IMG/VR virus record: IMGVR_UViG_3300020197_000044
Coordinates: 1 to 44,880 of that record
Strand: one strand, 5' to 3'
DNA: 44,880 bases
From: a virus
This document shows positions 14,133 through 22,119 of the stretch, one piece after another (position 1 is the stretch's first letter; every line of letters begins with the position of its first letter). The notes under the pieces were generated by a model. That model searched no databases. It had not been told where the DNA came from and saw nothing but the letters and a program-made list of their open reading frames with translations. A program made the translations under genes and the position numbers.

Positions 14133-14749
14133 AGAAAATATTTTCAAGTACTTATAATTCATCAACTAGTGATAGTAATTCTGATTCTTTAACTTCTATT
14201 ATTGAAAAATTAATAGAAAAAATGCATTGGCAAGATGATAATAATTTTGATGATACTCCTCAAAGGTTTACAACTTGGTTGAAAGAAAACCAAGGACTTT
14301 CTAAAGTGGATTGTAAAAGGAAATCTATTGAAGATTTAAAGAAAAGGTTTGCTACAAAGAACCAACAGATGGTAGTTGTTGGACCTACAAAGACATTTTC
14401 ATTATGTCCTCATCATCTTTTACCTATAGAATATGATTCTTGGGTAGGATATATTCCTAATAAATGGGCTGTAGGAATATCAAAGTTATCTAGAGTTCCT
14501 TTAAACTTTTCTCGATATCCCTTCATTCAAGAAGATTATACAGAAGAAATAGCTGATGCTATTATGGAAAATCTACAACCAAAAGGTGTTATGGTGGTTG
14601 TTAAAGGAACACATAATTGTATGAGGATTAGAGGAGTAAAACAACCAGATGCAGTTACTATGTCTAGTGCTTTAAAAGGAGTATTCTTGAAACCTCCTAA
14701 AGGAAAAGATCCTAGATCAGAATTGTTAAAACTAATAGAGATTCAATAA
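14129..14749 (+). CDS. folE: FolE, GTP cyclohydrolase I
   Basis: This TTG start overlaps the queE stop by four bases and gives 206 residues; TTG at 14105 is an alternative. Core motifs are SLCPHHLLPIEYDSWVGYIP at 91-110 (zinc Cys93, His95/96), GISKLSRVPLNFSRYPFIQE (about 116-135), and KGTHNCMRIRG (159-169; zinc Cys164). The canonical CEHHLLP has Pro in place of Glu here. It opens GTP to dihydroneopterin triphosphate, the first step toward preQ0. This is the bacterial-type FolE, unlike the archaeal MptA (FolE2) used by many hosts, so a viral copy could bypass host differences. The preceding 30 residues are Ser/Asp/Asn-rich. Confidence 0.9.
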   Translation: MKKIFSSTYNSSTSDSNSDSLTSIIEKLIEKMHWQDDNNFDDTPQRFTTWLKENQGLSKVDCKRKSIEDLKKRFATKNQQMVVVGPTKTFSLCPHHLLPIEYDSWVGYIPNKWAVGISKLSRVPLNFSRYPFIQEDYTEEIADAIMENLQPKGVMVVVKGTHNCMRIRGVKQPDAVTMSSALKGVFLKPPKGKDPRSELLKLIEIQ

Positions 14750-14889
14750 TGACTATTCTTATTTGTACTAATGTTGGTTGCGATGGTTTTGTCAAGGTTG
14801 ATAAACCTTCAGATTTTGGAACTGCCAAATGTAATAAATGTGGTAGCGCTGTGTATGATTGGTTAAAGGCGGATAAACCTGATGAATGA
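14749..14889 (+). CDS. Small zinc-ribbon protein
   Basis: A 46-residue product with ICTNVGCDGFVKV and AKCNKCGSAVYDWL: C-x4-C and C-x2-C knuckles about 18 residues apart, a single ribbon with a short acidic tail. The ATG overlaps the folE stop (TAATG) and the end overlaps the next Cys-rich gene by eight bases. Confidence 0.55.
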   Translation: MTILICTNVGCDGFVKVDKPSDFGTAKCNKCGSAVYDWLKADKPDE

Positions 14890-15112
14890 TTATTGTGAAC
14901 ATATAAAGGCTTGCAGTGAATGCAAAAAGAAGCTTTGTATTTATTGTATAGAGTTTTGTAGCGGATGTCCTATTGAAGGATGTGAAAAATGTTATACAAA
15001 ACATTTATTTAAATGCCCTGATTGTAGCCAATTATTGTGTCCTAATGAAACTAAAAAAGATGATAAAGGAATTGAAAGATGTCCTTCTTGTCATTTTCAA
15101 AAAGGGAATTAA
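14882..15112 (+). CDS. Cysteine-rich multi-zinc protein
   Basis: A 76-residue product with 16 cysteines or histidines arranged as repeated C-x2-C and C-x2-H pairs (CSEC, CIYC, CSGC, CEKC, CPDC, CPSCH). The order resembles tandem B-box, RING or LIM-like knuckles able to hold two or three zinc ions. It may be a scaffold or regulator. It lies between folE and queC, three bases before queC. Confidence 0.6.
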   Translation: MNDYCEHIKACSECKKKLCIYCIEFCSGCPIEGCEKCYTKHLFKCPDCSQLLCPNETKKDDKGIERCPSCHFQKGN

Positions 15113-15115
15113 TTT

Positions 15116-15847
15116 ATGACAGATTGGGGAAGAGATTCTTATGAAGTTTTAAACACTATAGAAGTTTTAAAGGCTAATGAACTTAATAAAAAAACCCTAG
15201 TAATACTATCAGGAGGAATGGATAGTGCTACTTGTCTCTACATTGCCAAAGTACTAGGAAGTGATGTATCAGCTATTAGTTTTAGTTATGGACAAAAACA
15301 TTACATTGAAGTAAATTTTGCTAAAATATTAACAAGTAATCTTCGTATTAATCATGAAGTTGTTAAGATAGATATAGCTTCACATTTTAAAACAGCTTTA
15401 GGAAAAGACTCTCATGAAATAATTCCTTCAACCCCAACAGAAGGACAAGTTCCTGCAACTTATGTTCCATTTAGGAACACTATAATGCTATCTATAGCAG
15501 CAGGATATGCTGAATCTTGGGGATTTGATAGAATTTTTTATGGAGCGAATATTATTGATTATAGTGGTTATCCTGATTGCAGACCAGAGTATATTAAAGA
15601 TTTAAATACACTGATTAAGACTGCTTCTCCTAATAAGACTATTACTATAGAAGCACCAATCCTTTATTTAACAAAAGCTGATGTAGTCAAGCTAGGATCT
15701 GTTTTAGGTGTTCCTTGGGAATATACTTGGTCTTGTTATAGAGGAAGTACTACAGGAGTTCCTTGCAAAGCTTGTCCTTCTTGCTTTTATAGAGCAAAAG
15801 GATTTGAAGAAGCACAAATAAAGGATCCACTATTGAAATATGAATAA
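15116..15847 (+). CDS. queC: QueC, 7-cyano-7-deazaguanine (preQ0) synthase
   Basis: A 243-residue N-type ATP-pyrophosphatase. LVILSGGMDSATCLYIA at 28-44 is the PP-loop SGGxDS. VPATYVPFRNTIMLSIAAGY and IFYGANIIDYSGYPDCRPEY (about 115-160) are QueC signatures. A C-terminal zinc site is formed by SCYRGSTTGVPCKACPSC. It uses ATP and ammonia to turn 7-carboxy-7-deazaguanine into preQ0. There is no fused Gat/amidotransferase domain of the kind that leads to an archaeosine base, so preQ0 is the simplest end product. About 25 extra residues precede the core. Confidence 0.92.
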   Translation: MTDWGRDSYEVLNTIEVLKANELNKKTLVILSGGMDSATCLYIAKVLGSDVSAISFSYGQKHYIEVNFAKILTSNLRINHEVVKIDIASHFKTALGKDSHEIIPSTPTEGQVPATYVPFRNTIMLSIAAGYAESWGFDRIFYGANIIDYSGYPDCRPEYIKDLNTLIKTASPNKTITIEAPILYLTKADVVKLGSVLGVPWEYTWSCYRGSTTGVPCKACPSCFYRAKGFEEAQIKDPLLKYE

Positions 15848-16529
15848 TTATGATTTAATTGTAGATTCTAGGGAAAAAATAAACACTTTTGAAGCTTTAA
15901 AAGCATATAATATACAATACACTATAGAAGCCTTACCTGTGGGAGATCTTAAAGTTACTACTCCTGATGGTAGTGTTGTAATTGAAAGAAAACAAATGAC
16001 CGATTTTATTGGATCATTGTTATCTGGAAGATTAGAAGAGCAAGCTAGAAAACTAGCTAATGAAAAATGTCCTGGGTTGATATTAACAGGATCTTTTCAA
16101 GAGTATAGACAACATGCAAAAACCACTAAATTAACAACTGACCATGTAATAGGGGCAATAGCTTCTTTGGTAGTTAAATATGGGTTAAGGTTTGTTATTT
16201 GGATACAAAGTGCTGAAAATAAACCTCATGCTACTGGAATAGCTGTAGCTGCAAAGATTGCTAAAAAGATAGCTGAAGGAAAGCTAGATCAAATACCTGA
16301 TAGAAGATTAAAGAAGAAAACAGATAATCCGCAAAGAGAGATTGTTTCTCTTATTTGTGGAGTTCCTTGTGTAGTAGCTGAGAATCTTTTAAAGAAATTT
16401 GGATGTATTAGGGCTATTATGGATGCAAAGGACGAAGAATTGTTAGAAGTAGATGGAATGGGAAAGATAAGGATTGCTAAGATGAGAAGATTGTTAGGAG
16501 ATGACAAAAATGACAAAAACATTGAATGA
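15840..16529 (+). CDS. ERCC4/XPF-family structure-specific nuclease
   Basis: A 229-residue protein. IVDSREK at 7-13, PVGDLKV at 34-40 and VIERKQMTDFIGSLLSGRL at 47-65 form the GD...ERKxxxD metal site of XPF/Mus81 nucleases. The C-terminal third (NLLKKFGCIRAIMDAKDEEL, then VDGMGKIRIAKM) is a tandem helix-hairpin-helix domain that binds DNA duplex arms. The length equals the short, helicase-less archaeal XPF form, which needs PCNA in cells; no viral PCNA is visible here. It likely cleaves flaps, forks or recombination intermediates. It overlaps queC by eight bases. Confidence 0.88.
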   Translation: MNNYDLIVDSREKINTFEALKAYNIQYTIEALPVGDLKVTTPDGSVVIERKQMTDFIGSLLSGRLEEQARKLANEKCPGLILTGSFQEYRQHAKTTKLTTDHVIGAIASLVVKYGLRFVIWIQSAENKPHATGIAVAAKIAKKIAEGKLDQIPDRRLKKKTDNPQREIVSLICGVPCVVAENLLKKFGCIRAIMDAKDEELLEVDGMGKIRIAKMRRLLGDDKNDKNIE

Positions 16530-16854
16530 ATTTGTTATATATGAAGCTGTAGGAGAGAAACTTCCTTTAATAATAGAATCTACCAAAGTTCCCACAAAGA
16601 AAGCTATCTTAGTTGAACATAAAGTTTGGTCAGAGAACACTACATTAACTCCATTATCAAAAGATATGGCAAGTGAACTAGCAAAAAGACATGCTAATAT
16701 TAGAATCCTTGTAGATACTAAATGGGATCCTGTAAGGATGTTTATAGCTTCTTTTGAAGGTAAAGTAGAATCATATAATAGAAAAAAGGATTGCTTTTGT
16801 TTATCTTCTACCAGTGGACCTAGGACAAATATTATTGATTGGTATGAAATTTAA
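16501..16854 (+). CDS. Hypothetical protein
   Basis: A 117-residue product (a second ATG at 16510 is equally good) overlapping the nuclease gene by 29 bases. It is mixed alpha/beta, without cysteine pairs beyond one near the C-terminus (KDCFCLSS). The pattern FIASFEGKVESYNRKKDCFC recalls a small beta barrel. I do not recognise the family. By position it could be a replication or recombination accessory protein. Confidence 0.55.
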   Translation: MTKMTKTLNEFVIYEAVGEKLPLIIESTKVPTKKAILVEHKVWSENTTLTPLSKDMASELAKRHANIRILVDTKWDPVRMFIASFEGKVESYNRKKDCFCLSSTSGPRTNIIDWYEI

Positions 16855-17045
16855 TGGTTAATCATTTAATGAGGTACAAAGGCCAAAGAGGATTGGAATA
16901 TAAATCCTCTCTCTCAAAAGGTATCTACCCAAAGTGTGGACAGATTGGTTATATACAATTATGGTATAGTTGTTTAGGTAGCTATTGTTTTTCAGCAGCA
17001 CATGTAGGTAAAAGACGAAGGTCAAAATATCGCAAATCGCGATGA
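16854..17045 (+). CDS. Small basic hypothetical protein
   Basis: A 63-residue product starting on TAATG with the preceding stop. It is rich in Arg, Lys, Tyr and Gly, with CGQ, SCLGSYC and a final KRRRSKYRKSR. It may bind nucleic acid. The three cysteines are not arranged as a clear zinc site. Weakly supported apart from spacing. Confidence 0.45.
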   Translation: MVNHLMRYKGQRGLEYKSSLSKGIYPKCGQIGYIQLWYSCLGSYCFSAAHVGKRRRSKYRKSR

Positions 17046-17072
17046 ACAACAATAAAGAGGTGTTGGTTTTAA

Positions 17073-17342
17073 ATGGAAGATAAAGAACAATTTCAAAAAG
17101 ATTTAGTGAAAGAAATAAAAAAGGAATTAGAAAAAGATAAAGTACCTGATTTGTCTTTCTTGTTCGATGATAACTATATAGCAAATCTCAACGCTGCTGT
17201 ATACTTGAGAGAGAGAGAAACAAGTAAAATACTAGGATTACATCTTGTATGGGCTGATGGTACTGAATTAATAATTACCAATCCTAAAGGAGTTGGTATA
17301 CAAGTGATTAATAAAAATGGATCTATACAACGCTATCCTTAA
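17073..17342 (+). CDS. Hypothetical protein upstream of the AAA+ ATPase
   Basis: An 89-residue protein with a long charged N-terminal helix (FQKDLVKEIKKELEKDK) and a compact C-terminal beta region (LVWADGTELIITNPKG). GAGGTG lies about 14 bases before the ATG, a weak SD. It overlaps the MCM-like gene by 26 bases, which suggests a helicase partner, but function is unknown. Confidence 0.55.
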   Translation: MEDKEQFQKDLVKEIKKELEKDKVPDLSFLFDDNYIANLNAAVYLRERETSKILGLHLVWADGTELIITNPKGVGIQVINKNGSIQRYP

Positions 17343-18501
17343 CGAATTAGAAAAAAGAAAAATTACCCATGTTAAAGAATTTGCACCGTTTTATATTTCA
17401 TCAATAGGAACACATATTTTTAATATTGTAAATCAAAAAAAGAACATATGGACTTCTTCAGCAGGAACTGTTAATACTAGACAGCATATTTTAATGGTTA
17501 CTGTGCCTGGATTTGGTAAATCCTTTATGTTGAAACAATTTTTAGACAAAGAGATATATTCTATAGTTAAAGGAACTGCAGTACCTGCCAGTTTTGAACA
17601 GAATTTTACAGAAGCAGGATTAATAGGTTCTATTTCTAGAGGACCTGGTGGAGAAATACAAACACATTATGGACTGGCATATAAAAAAGGAAATAATATA
17701 ATAGGAGTTGAGGAATTTAGTACAGTTACCAATGCAATGAAACAAGATTATAATATGAATCTTGACACTTCAATGTTAACTTTACTAGATAGTGGAGATG
17801 TAATAAAATCAATGTCTGCTGGATCAATAGAATACAAAACTAATTTAACCATGTGGGCAGGAGTACAACCTGGAAGATATAACCTTTCTTCAGGATTAGG
17901 TAGAAGATTTGTGTTCCTAGTATTTGTGCCAACGTGGGAAGATATATTAGCCTTTAGAAAGGCTAGCAGAGAAGCTGATGGAATAGTAGTAGATCAATTA
18001 AGGTTGACACAGTTAAAGAAAGCAATAGATATTAGAGTGGCAGAGATTAATAATCAATTAACAGAAATAGAGTTTAATATGGATTTTTATAAAGAAATGG
18101 ATAGATTAAATGTAATGCATTATGAAGAAATGATTTATAAAAGATTAGCTTTAGGATATTGGTTAATGAAAGTGTCATATCCTAATGGAAAATTAATAAT
18201 TGGAGTTGATACTGAGTTGAAGAGAATTATAAATTTAGAACATGGGTTTAGAAAAAGAATAAAGAAAGGTACTGATTTAGACCAAGTTAGAGCTGTTGTT
18301 AAAGGAAGAAAAGAAGTAGCCTTTGAAGATTTAATTTCATTGTTACTAGACTTTTCAATGGATGAACAAATGGCTAGAAACTTGATAGCTACTTTGATAG
18401 CTTTTAAAGAAATAAAAATAGAAGAAAGAACTGATGGAAAATGGGTTATTCCTGTAGGCAGGAATAGCTTTAAAGAATATAAAACTGGTATAACTCCTTA
18501 A
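17317..18501 (+). CDS. AAA+ ATPase, MCM-like putative replicative helicase
   Basis: A 394-residue protein with Walker A VPGFGKSF at 63-70, a strand and the acidic Walker B NNIIGVEEFSTV at 126-137. A polar sensor region follows (LTMWAGVQPGRYNLSSGLGR), with an arginine-finger-like RRF just after it. Order and spacing resemble the AAA+ core of MCM helicases, whose Walker A is also atypical. There is no N-terminal MCM DNA-binding/zinc domain; the N-terminus is only ~45 residues. The C-terminus has a small winged-helix-like segment (VAFEDLISLLLDFSMDEQMA). With PolB in the same arm, a replicative helicase is the best guess. A transcriptional or packaging AAA+ protein is the alternative. Confidence 0.65.
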   Translation: MDLYNAILNELEKRKITHVKEFAPFYISSIGTHIFNIVNQKKNIWTSSAGTVNTRQHILMVTVPGFGKSFMLKQFLDKEIYSIVKGTAVPASFEQNFTEAGLIGSISRGPGGEIQTHYGLAYKKGNNIIGVEEFSTVTNAMKQDYNMNLDTSMLTLLDSGDVIKSMSAGSIEYKTNLTMWAGVQPGRYNLSSGLGRRFVFLVFVPTWEDILAFRKASREADGIVVDQLRLTQLKKAIDIRVAEINNQLTEIEFNMDFYKEMDRLNVMHYEEMIYKRLALGYWLMKVSYPNGKLIIGVDTELKRIINLEHGFRKRIKKGTDLDQVRAVVKGRKEVAFEDLISLLLDFSMDEQMARNLIATLIAFKEIKIEERTDGKWVIPVGRNSFKEYKTGITP

Positions 18502-18513
18502 AAAATAGTTATA

Positions 18514-18569
18514 TTTTTTTTAATAAAAAACAGGGTAAAGAAGGATAATCAAAATTATCCCTCTCTGTT
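18514..18569. terminator. Convergent terminator region
   Basis: Eight T at 18514-18521 follow the stop of the rightward arm. On the opposite strand six T at 18525-18530 follow the leftward arm. Between them GGATAAT (18543-18549) pairs perfectly with ATTATCC (18554-18560) around CAAA, and an outer AACAG/CTGTT pair (18529-18533, 18565-18569) extends it. It would stop transcription from both arms. Confidence 0.65.
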
Positions 18570-18584
18570 TGTTATAGAGGAAAC

Positions 18585-18881
18585 TTATTCCTCTTCGGTT
18601 CTTGAAAATATACCCTTTAACTTTGCAAGGATTGTGTTTGCTTTATTACCAATAAAGCTGGCACCAATAACTTGTAATACTATTGGAATAGCATTATCTT
18701 CGGAAATTGGTTCTCCAAATCCATTTACAATTACTAATCCTGCTATTGAAGCCAATCCTACAGAATATAGAAATTTCTTCCACTGCCATACTGGCTCGTC
18801 TTGAGCCACTGCAGCTAATCCAGAAACTACTACACCTGTTCCACTGGCCAGTATAATTGGGTATACAATTGTTTCTAACAT
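18585..18881 (-). CDS. Holin-like small membrane protein
   Basis: A 98-residue product with two or three hydrophobic segments (PIILASGTGVVVSGLAAVA, VGLASIAGLVIVNGFG, AIPIVLQVIGASFIG). It ends in a charged C-terminal tail, KLKGIFSRTEEE. Size, topology and position as the last gene of the virion arm are those of phage holins. No lysin gene follows it. A role in membrane permeabilisation or egress is inference. An SD-like GAGGCGAT precedes the ATG. Confidence 0.5.
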   Translation of the reverse strand: MLETIVYPIILASGTGVVVSGLAAVAQDEPVWQWKKFLYSVGLASIAGLVIVNGFGEPISEDNAIPIVLQVIGASFIGNKANTILAKLKGIFSRTEEE

Positions 18882-18885
18882 TGTT

Positions 18886-20355
18886 TTATCGCCTCTTATC
18901 GATCGATTGTTCTTCGAGTCGTTTTAATATTCCTTCGATAATATCAGTCATCGACAGGGATCTTGTTCTCATTTTTCCTGTCTCTGTGCTTTCTAGAGAG
19001 ATTGATACATTTTGCTGTGTAGCAGATATGTCCATCACCCTAAAGCTACCATTTAATTGTTTGCTTGGCTGTGATATCTTTATGATATCACCCGATTCTA
19101 AACTGAATCGGACAAATTGATTATAGGGAATTTCTCCTTTGATTTTAGGAGATGGGTTTTGGAATTCATCTAGAAGAGCATTAGCTACACCATCGACTTG
19201 TCCTTGAGTGCTCAAGGAATTATCAACGATAGTCTTCTCGTAATTATATCTTAAAACTGTTGATGTCGTGGATTGACTTTCTATTTGCTGTTCCGAGGAT
19301 AATTTTTTACCAAGGAGGTTAATTGTATTTGCAAACTCATCTGTGGATACATTAGGGACGGAGGTAACAACTATATCTAAATCATCGTCTATTGTTTTTC
19401 CTTTTGTCCCCATATAAACTTTAAATTCTTTATTATCAAACCAAACATCCTTTCCTAAAATCTCTCCTAGGATATGTAAAGCATCAAAATGGTTCTTCCA
19501 GGTAATTGTTCCAGTAATATTATTAGTAGGAAAACCGTCTGCTAGTTTCCAGGTCATTCCTGAAGGCATATCCTCGTTAGCAGAATCTAAGATTTGTTGA
19601 GCTGCTTCTTCTACAGTAATTTGGTATTGCTCTTGGCTGTGTATTTCTAAGTCAATGTTTGGATCTACATCGGTGATATCAATACTACCGTCAACAGCAT
19701 CAGGATTACCATAATAAATATAAAAGTCAGTATCTGCATCAGGAGATACTCTTGCAGCTTCAAAATAGAGGTCTAATGCCCCTGTTCCTGAAGTATATGA
19801 TTTTCTTTCGTGATTAACCAGGGTAATACCATCTTTTTTAGTTATTCTAAAATCAAACCCGTTGCTTTTGGCATGGTTCTTAAATCCTGTGTTACTAGCA
19901 ACATTAAGCCTTAATGTAATATCAGTTTGCTCTGCATTAATATCTTTAGGTTTGGTGTGTATTAATCTTCTATATTTCCATGCACTGTTGTACCAATTTT
20001 CAGTAGTGTAAGTAATTTCTTCTTCTCCATCTACTCTAAAAACTTTCCTGGTTAAATGGAAGGATAATTCACAAACCACTAAAGTAATATCATGATCATC
20101 TAACGATTTTTCACAAACTATTCCATGGAAAGGTTTTAAGAAAGGAACAAAAACCTCTCGTTCTATTAAAGCATTAGCTCTGCCAAATTCATCATTAGGT
20201 ATAGAAAAAACAAACTCTGTTAGTTTATTCAACTTATCAATATATTTCCAATTAAAAAGGCTATTAAATTTAGCTTTTTCTTTATATGGTTGTTGACCTA
20301 CTATTCCTACAGCATCTGCTAATGAATACTTTAAAGTATATGTTAAAGTTGACAA
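18886..20355 (-). CDS. Tail/baseplate protein with inserted DUF2341 domain
   Basis: A 489-residue protein. The N-terminus (1-110) and C-terminus (250-489) resemble siphovirus tail-tip proteins of the Gp37/ReqiPepy6 type: mixed beta, ending with a 'sGDiI.i' strand and a helical tail. Between about 115 and 235 lies a DUF2341-like beta sandwich: NWYNSAWKYRRLIHTKPK at its start, GFDFRITKKDG, ALDLYFEA and DFYIYYGNPDA in order. DUF2341 is frequent in archaeal surface proteins and is thought to bind ligands or glycans. This makes the protein a candidate host-contact component at the tail tip. Its first ten residues are almost identical to those of the 37-residue gene at 20573. Confidence 0.65.
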   Translation of the reverse strand: MSTLTYTLKYSLADAVGIVGQQPYKEKAKFNSLFNWKYIDKLNKLTEFVFSIPNDEFGRANALIEREVFVPFLKPFHGIVCEKSLDDHDITLVVCELSFHLTRKVFRVDGEEEITYTTENWYNSAWKYRRLIHTKPKDINAEQTDITLRLNVASNTGFKNHAKSNGFDFRITKKDGITLVNHERKSYTSGTGALDLYFEAARVSPDADTDFYIYYGNPDAVDGSIDITDVDPNIDLEIHSQEQYQITVEEAAQQILDSANEDMPSGMTWKLADGFPTNNITGTITWKNHFDALHILGEILGKDVWFDNKEFKVYMGTKGKTIDDDLDIVVTSVPNVSTDEFANTINLLGKKLSSEQQIESQSTTSTVLRYNYEKTIVDNSLSTQGQVDGVANALLDEFQNPSPKIKGEIPYNQFVRFSLESGDIIKISQPSKQLNGSFRVMDISATQQNVSISLESTETGKMRTRSLSMTDIIEGILKRLEEQSIDKRR

Positions 20356-20374
20356 GTAGGTACTCTTTTATTTA

Positions 20375-20563
20375 TTAAGCTGGTCTTGCATGATTGCAGT
20401 GAGGACAAGTAACTGAATTATCAATTACTGGAGCTTCTACGAATTCTTTTTTACAAGCTTCGCATTTTGCTGTTTGAACAACATTATATTTCCTACTAGT
20501 CCTTGTAGACCTGGGAGACTCTGTTGTGAAACTTACCTCTCTCTCTGTATTATCTTTTACCAT
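20375..20563 (-). CDS. Small zinc-ribbon protein in the tail cluster
   Basis: A 62-residue product with a charged Ser/Thr/Arg N-terminal half and a C-terminal ribbon, KCEACKKEFVEAP and VTCPHCNHARPA. A canonical GGTGAT ribosome site lies six bases before the ATG, so it is efficiently translated. Its place among tail-tip genes suggests an assembly factor or minor virion part. Confidence 0.65.
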   Translation of the reverse strand: MVKDNTEREVSFTTESPRSTRTSRKYNVVQTAKCEACKKEFVEAPVIDNSVTCPHCNHARPA

Positions 20564-20572
20564 ATAATCACC

Positions 20573-20686
20573 TTATTTTAGAATAACATACACCGTTTGT
20601 GGAAATTCATAGTTGAAACTAGGTCTTTCCCTTGCTGTGATGCTTTCATCTAATTGGTACTTTAGTGTGTAAGTTAAAGACGCCAT
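20573..20686 (-). CDS. 37-residue protein sharing the N-terminus of the tail-tip protein
   Basis: A short leftward frame starting MASLTYTLKYQLDESITARE. The start of the 489-residue tail protein is MSTLTYTLKYSLADAVG: ALTYTLKY-x-L is common to both. It continues only to TVYVILK and stops, ten bases before the zinc-ribbon ATG. It could be a remnant of a duplicated tail gene or a genuine small tail peptide. Confidence 0.5.
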   Translation of the reverse strand: MASLTYTLKYQLDESITARERPSFNYEFPQTVYVILK

Positions 20687-20688
20687 TT

Positions 20689-21267
20689 TTACCTAAATAC
20701 ATATGCATAAGTAATTGTAGCTGTTTGTGCACTGGTAACTGTAGCTGGGCTTGCTAATTTTCCTATAGCAAACAAGTCTCCTGTTTCATCAGGTCCCCAA
20801 AACACTGCCAATTTTCTTATAGTAAATGGTCTGGTATATTCTGTGGACGGAATAAATGTTTCTAAAATTATTTCAAAAGGAGAACTAGTATTTCTAGAGG
20901 CTGCGGTTATTGCTAGCCTATTAGCAGTAGAAGGAGGAGTTTCTGTGTCAGTGTCACCTAGAGCGGGTTCAGTATTTCCTGTATCTGGTTCCATGTATGA
21001 AAGTTCAATATTGGTTGCTTCATCACCAATTAAAATATCTCCAATGTGTTTTATTGCAACATTAGGAATAATGTTATAACCACGATAGGTTTTATCACCT
21101 TTTTTTGAGTCATGAACAACAATTTTAATAGTTCCATATCTTCTAATAATCCCTAGTTTAACTCCTAGTGTAAAGGCTATTAAAGCTATTTTACCTGGTA
21201 ATTTATCTAGAAATTTATGACTAGAAGGAAATGATAATCTTTCTTTATGATGAATATTTATAGGCAT
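20689..21267 (-). CDS. Putative tail/baseplate protein
   Basis: A 192-residue product. The helical N-terminus (KIALIAFTLGVKLGIIRRYG) is followed by a beta-rich body (GYNIIPNVAIKHIGDILIGD, FEIILETFIPSTEY, TITYAYVF). This is typical of appendage proteins that carry a repeated 'taTITY.y.f' ending. GGAG stands about nine bases before the ATG. It lies between fibre and tail-tip genes. No closer family recognised. Confidence 0.5.
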   Translation of the reverse strand: MPINIHHKERLSFPSSHKFLDKLPGKIALIAFTLGVKLGIIRRYGTIKIVVHDSKKGDKTYRGYNIIPNVAIKHIGDILIGDEATNIELSYMEPDTGNTEPALGDTDTETPPSTANRLAITAASRNTSSPFEIILETFIPSTEYTRPFTIRKLAVFWGPDETGDLFAIGKLASPATVTSAQTATITYAYVFR

Positions 21268-21268
21268 T

Positions 21269-21634
21269 TTATAACTCCTTTCTTGTTAGTTCTACTAATA
21301 TACAATCTTTCTCACAAGTTTTAAATACTTTGGGTAATGGTGTTCTCAAAGTCCATGTAGTTTTACAAATTGAGCATTGTCCTTTAGCTAGATGTATATA
21401 ATTCCAACAATTTACACAATAACAATAGCGATTATATTTTATTTTCCATTTCTGTAATATAGGCCAATTAATGAAAAGATAAGGTTCTTCTTTGATTTTA
21501 AATCTAGACAAATACCCAATCAATCCTACCTTATTCCAATGTAATTCTACTTGTTGGCATCTATCACACCAATATGTTTGTAATGCGATTTGTCCTATGA
21601 TGAATTGTAAGAGTTCTCGTAGCATTTTAGTCAT
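21269..21634 (-). CDS. Cysteine-rich zinc protein in the tail cluster
   Basis: A 121-residue basic protein with CDRCQQ at 23-28, YCYCVNCWNY near 70-79, GQCSICKTTW near 85-94 and a late CEKDC. This gives at least two zinc sites. It is rich in aromatic residues and Lys. It is not a recognisable structural protein. Start and end nearly touch its neighbours, so it belongs to the operon. It may be an assembly helper. Confidence 0.55.
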   Translation of the reverse strand: MTKMLRELLQFIIGQIALQTYWCDRCQQVELHWNKVGLIGYLSRFKIKEEPYLFINWPILQKWKIKYNRYCYCVNCWNYIHLAKGQCSICKTTWTLRTPLPKVFKTCEKDCILVELTRKEL

Positions 21635-22118
21635 CCGTGAGAATTACTGTTGCCAAATCATCTACTTTATAATCAGCACCAACTCCCTTACTACTGTCTA
21701 TCCTTGTTATCTGCCCAGTTGCTGTGTCTGTATATTTGTGAACTCTTTCTATTCTATGAGGTGCTGTACCTGCTCCATCAGCATCAGATTCCACAATATG
21801 ACCGATGAATAATTTTTCCTCTGCACCAATATTTATAAATGACCAAATATGTAATTTATTTGAATCACCAGTATATTGTGTGTCCATGTAAGGCTGACTC
21901 GTTCCAGTTGAATCAACTCCACCATCAAGAGAATGTCTTGAACTATAATCACTATTTGAGTCATTATTCATTGTTAAAATGTGTCTTTTATCATCACCTG
22001 TTTTTAATGAATGATAAATCAATTCACCAAATTTTCTTGCTGGTAATGCTTCCGATGCACCTAAATCTAAATCTGCTGATGTTCCACTTAATTTATTGAA
22101 TTTACTTGCCCAAGCCAT
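21627..22118 (-). CDS. Tail-fibre / receptor-binding protein, single-domain copy
   Basis: A 163-residue beta-rich protein starting MAWASKFNKLSG, one base after the stop of the larger fibre gene (an upstream start at 22142 would overlap it). It is one complete copy of the domain found twice in that protein. It shares SSRHSLDGGVDSTGTSQ, then EEKLFIGHIVESDADGAGTA and PHRIERVHKY. The fold is probably a lectin-like sandwich. Direct adjacency plus repeat structure suggests gene duplication. Confidence 0.65.
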   Translation of the reverse strand: MAWASKFNKLSGTSADLDLGASEALPARKFGELIYHSLKTGDDKRHILTMNNDSNSDYSSRHSLDGGVDSTGTSQPYMDTQYTGDSNKLHIWSFINIGAEEKLFIGHIVESDADGAGTAPHRIERVHKYTDTATGQITRIDSSKGVGADYKVDDLATVILTDD

Positions 22119-22119
22119 C

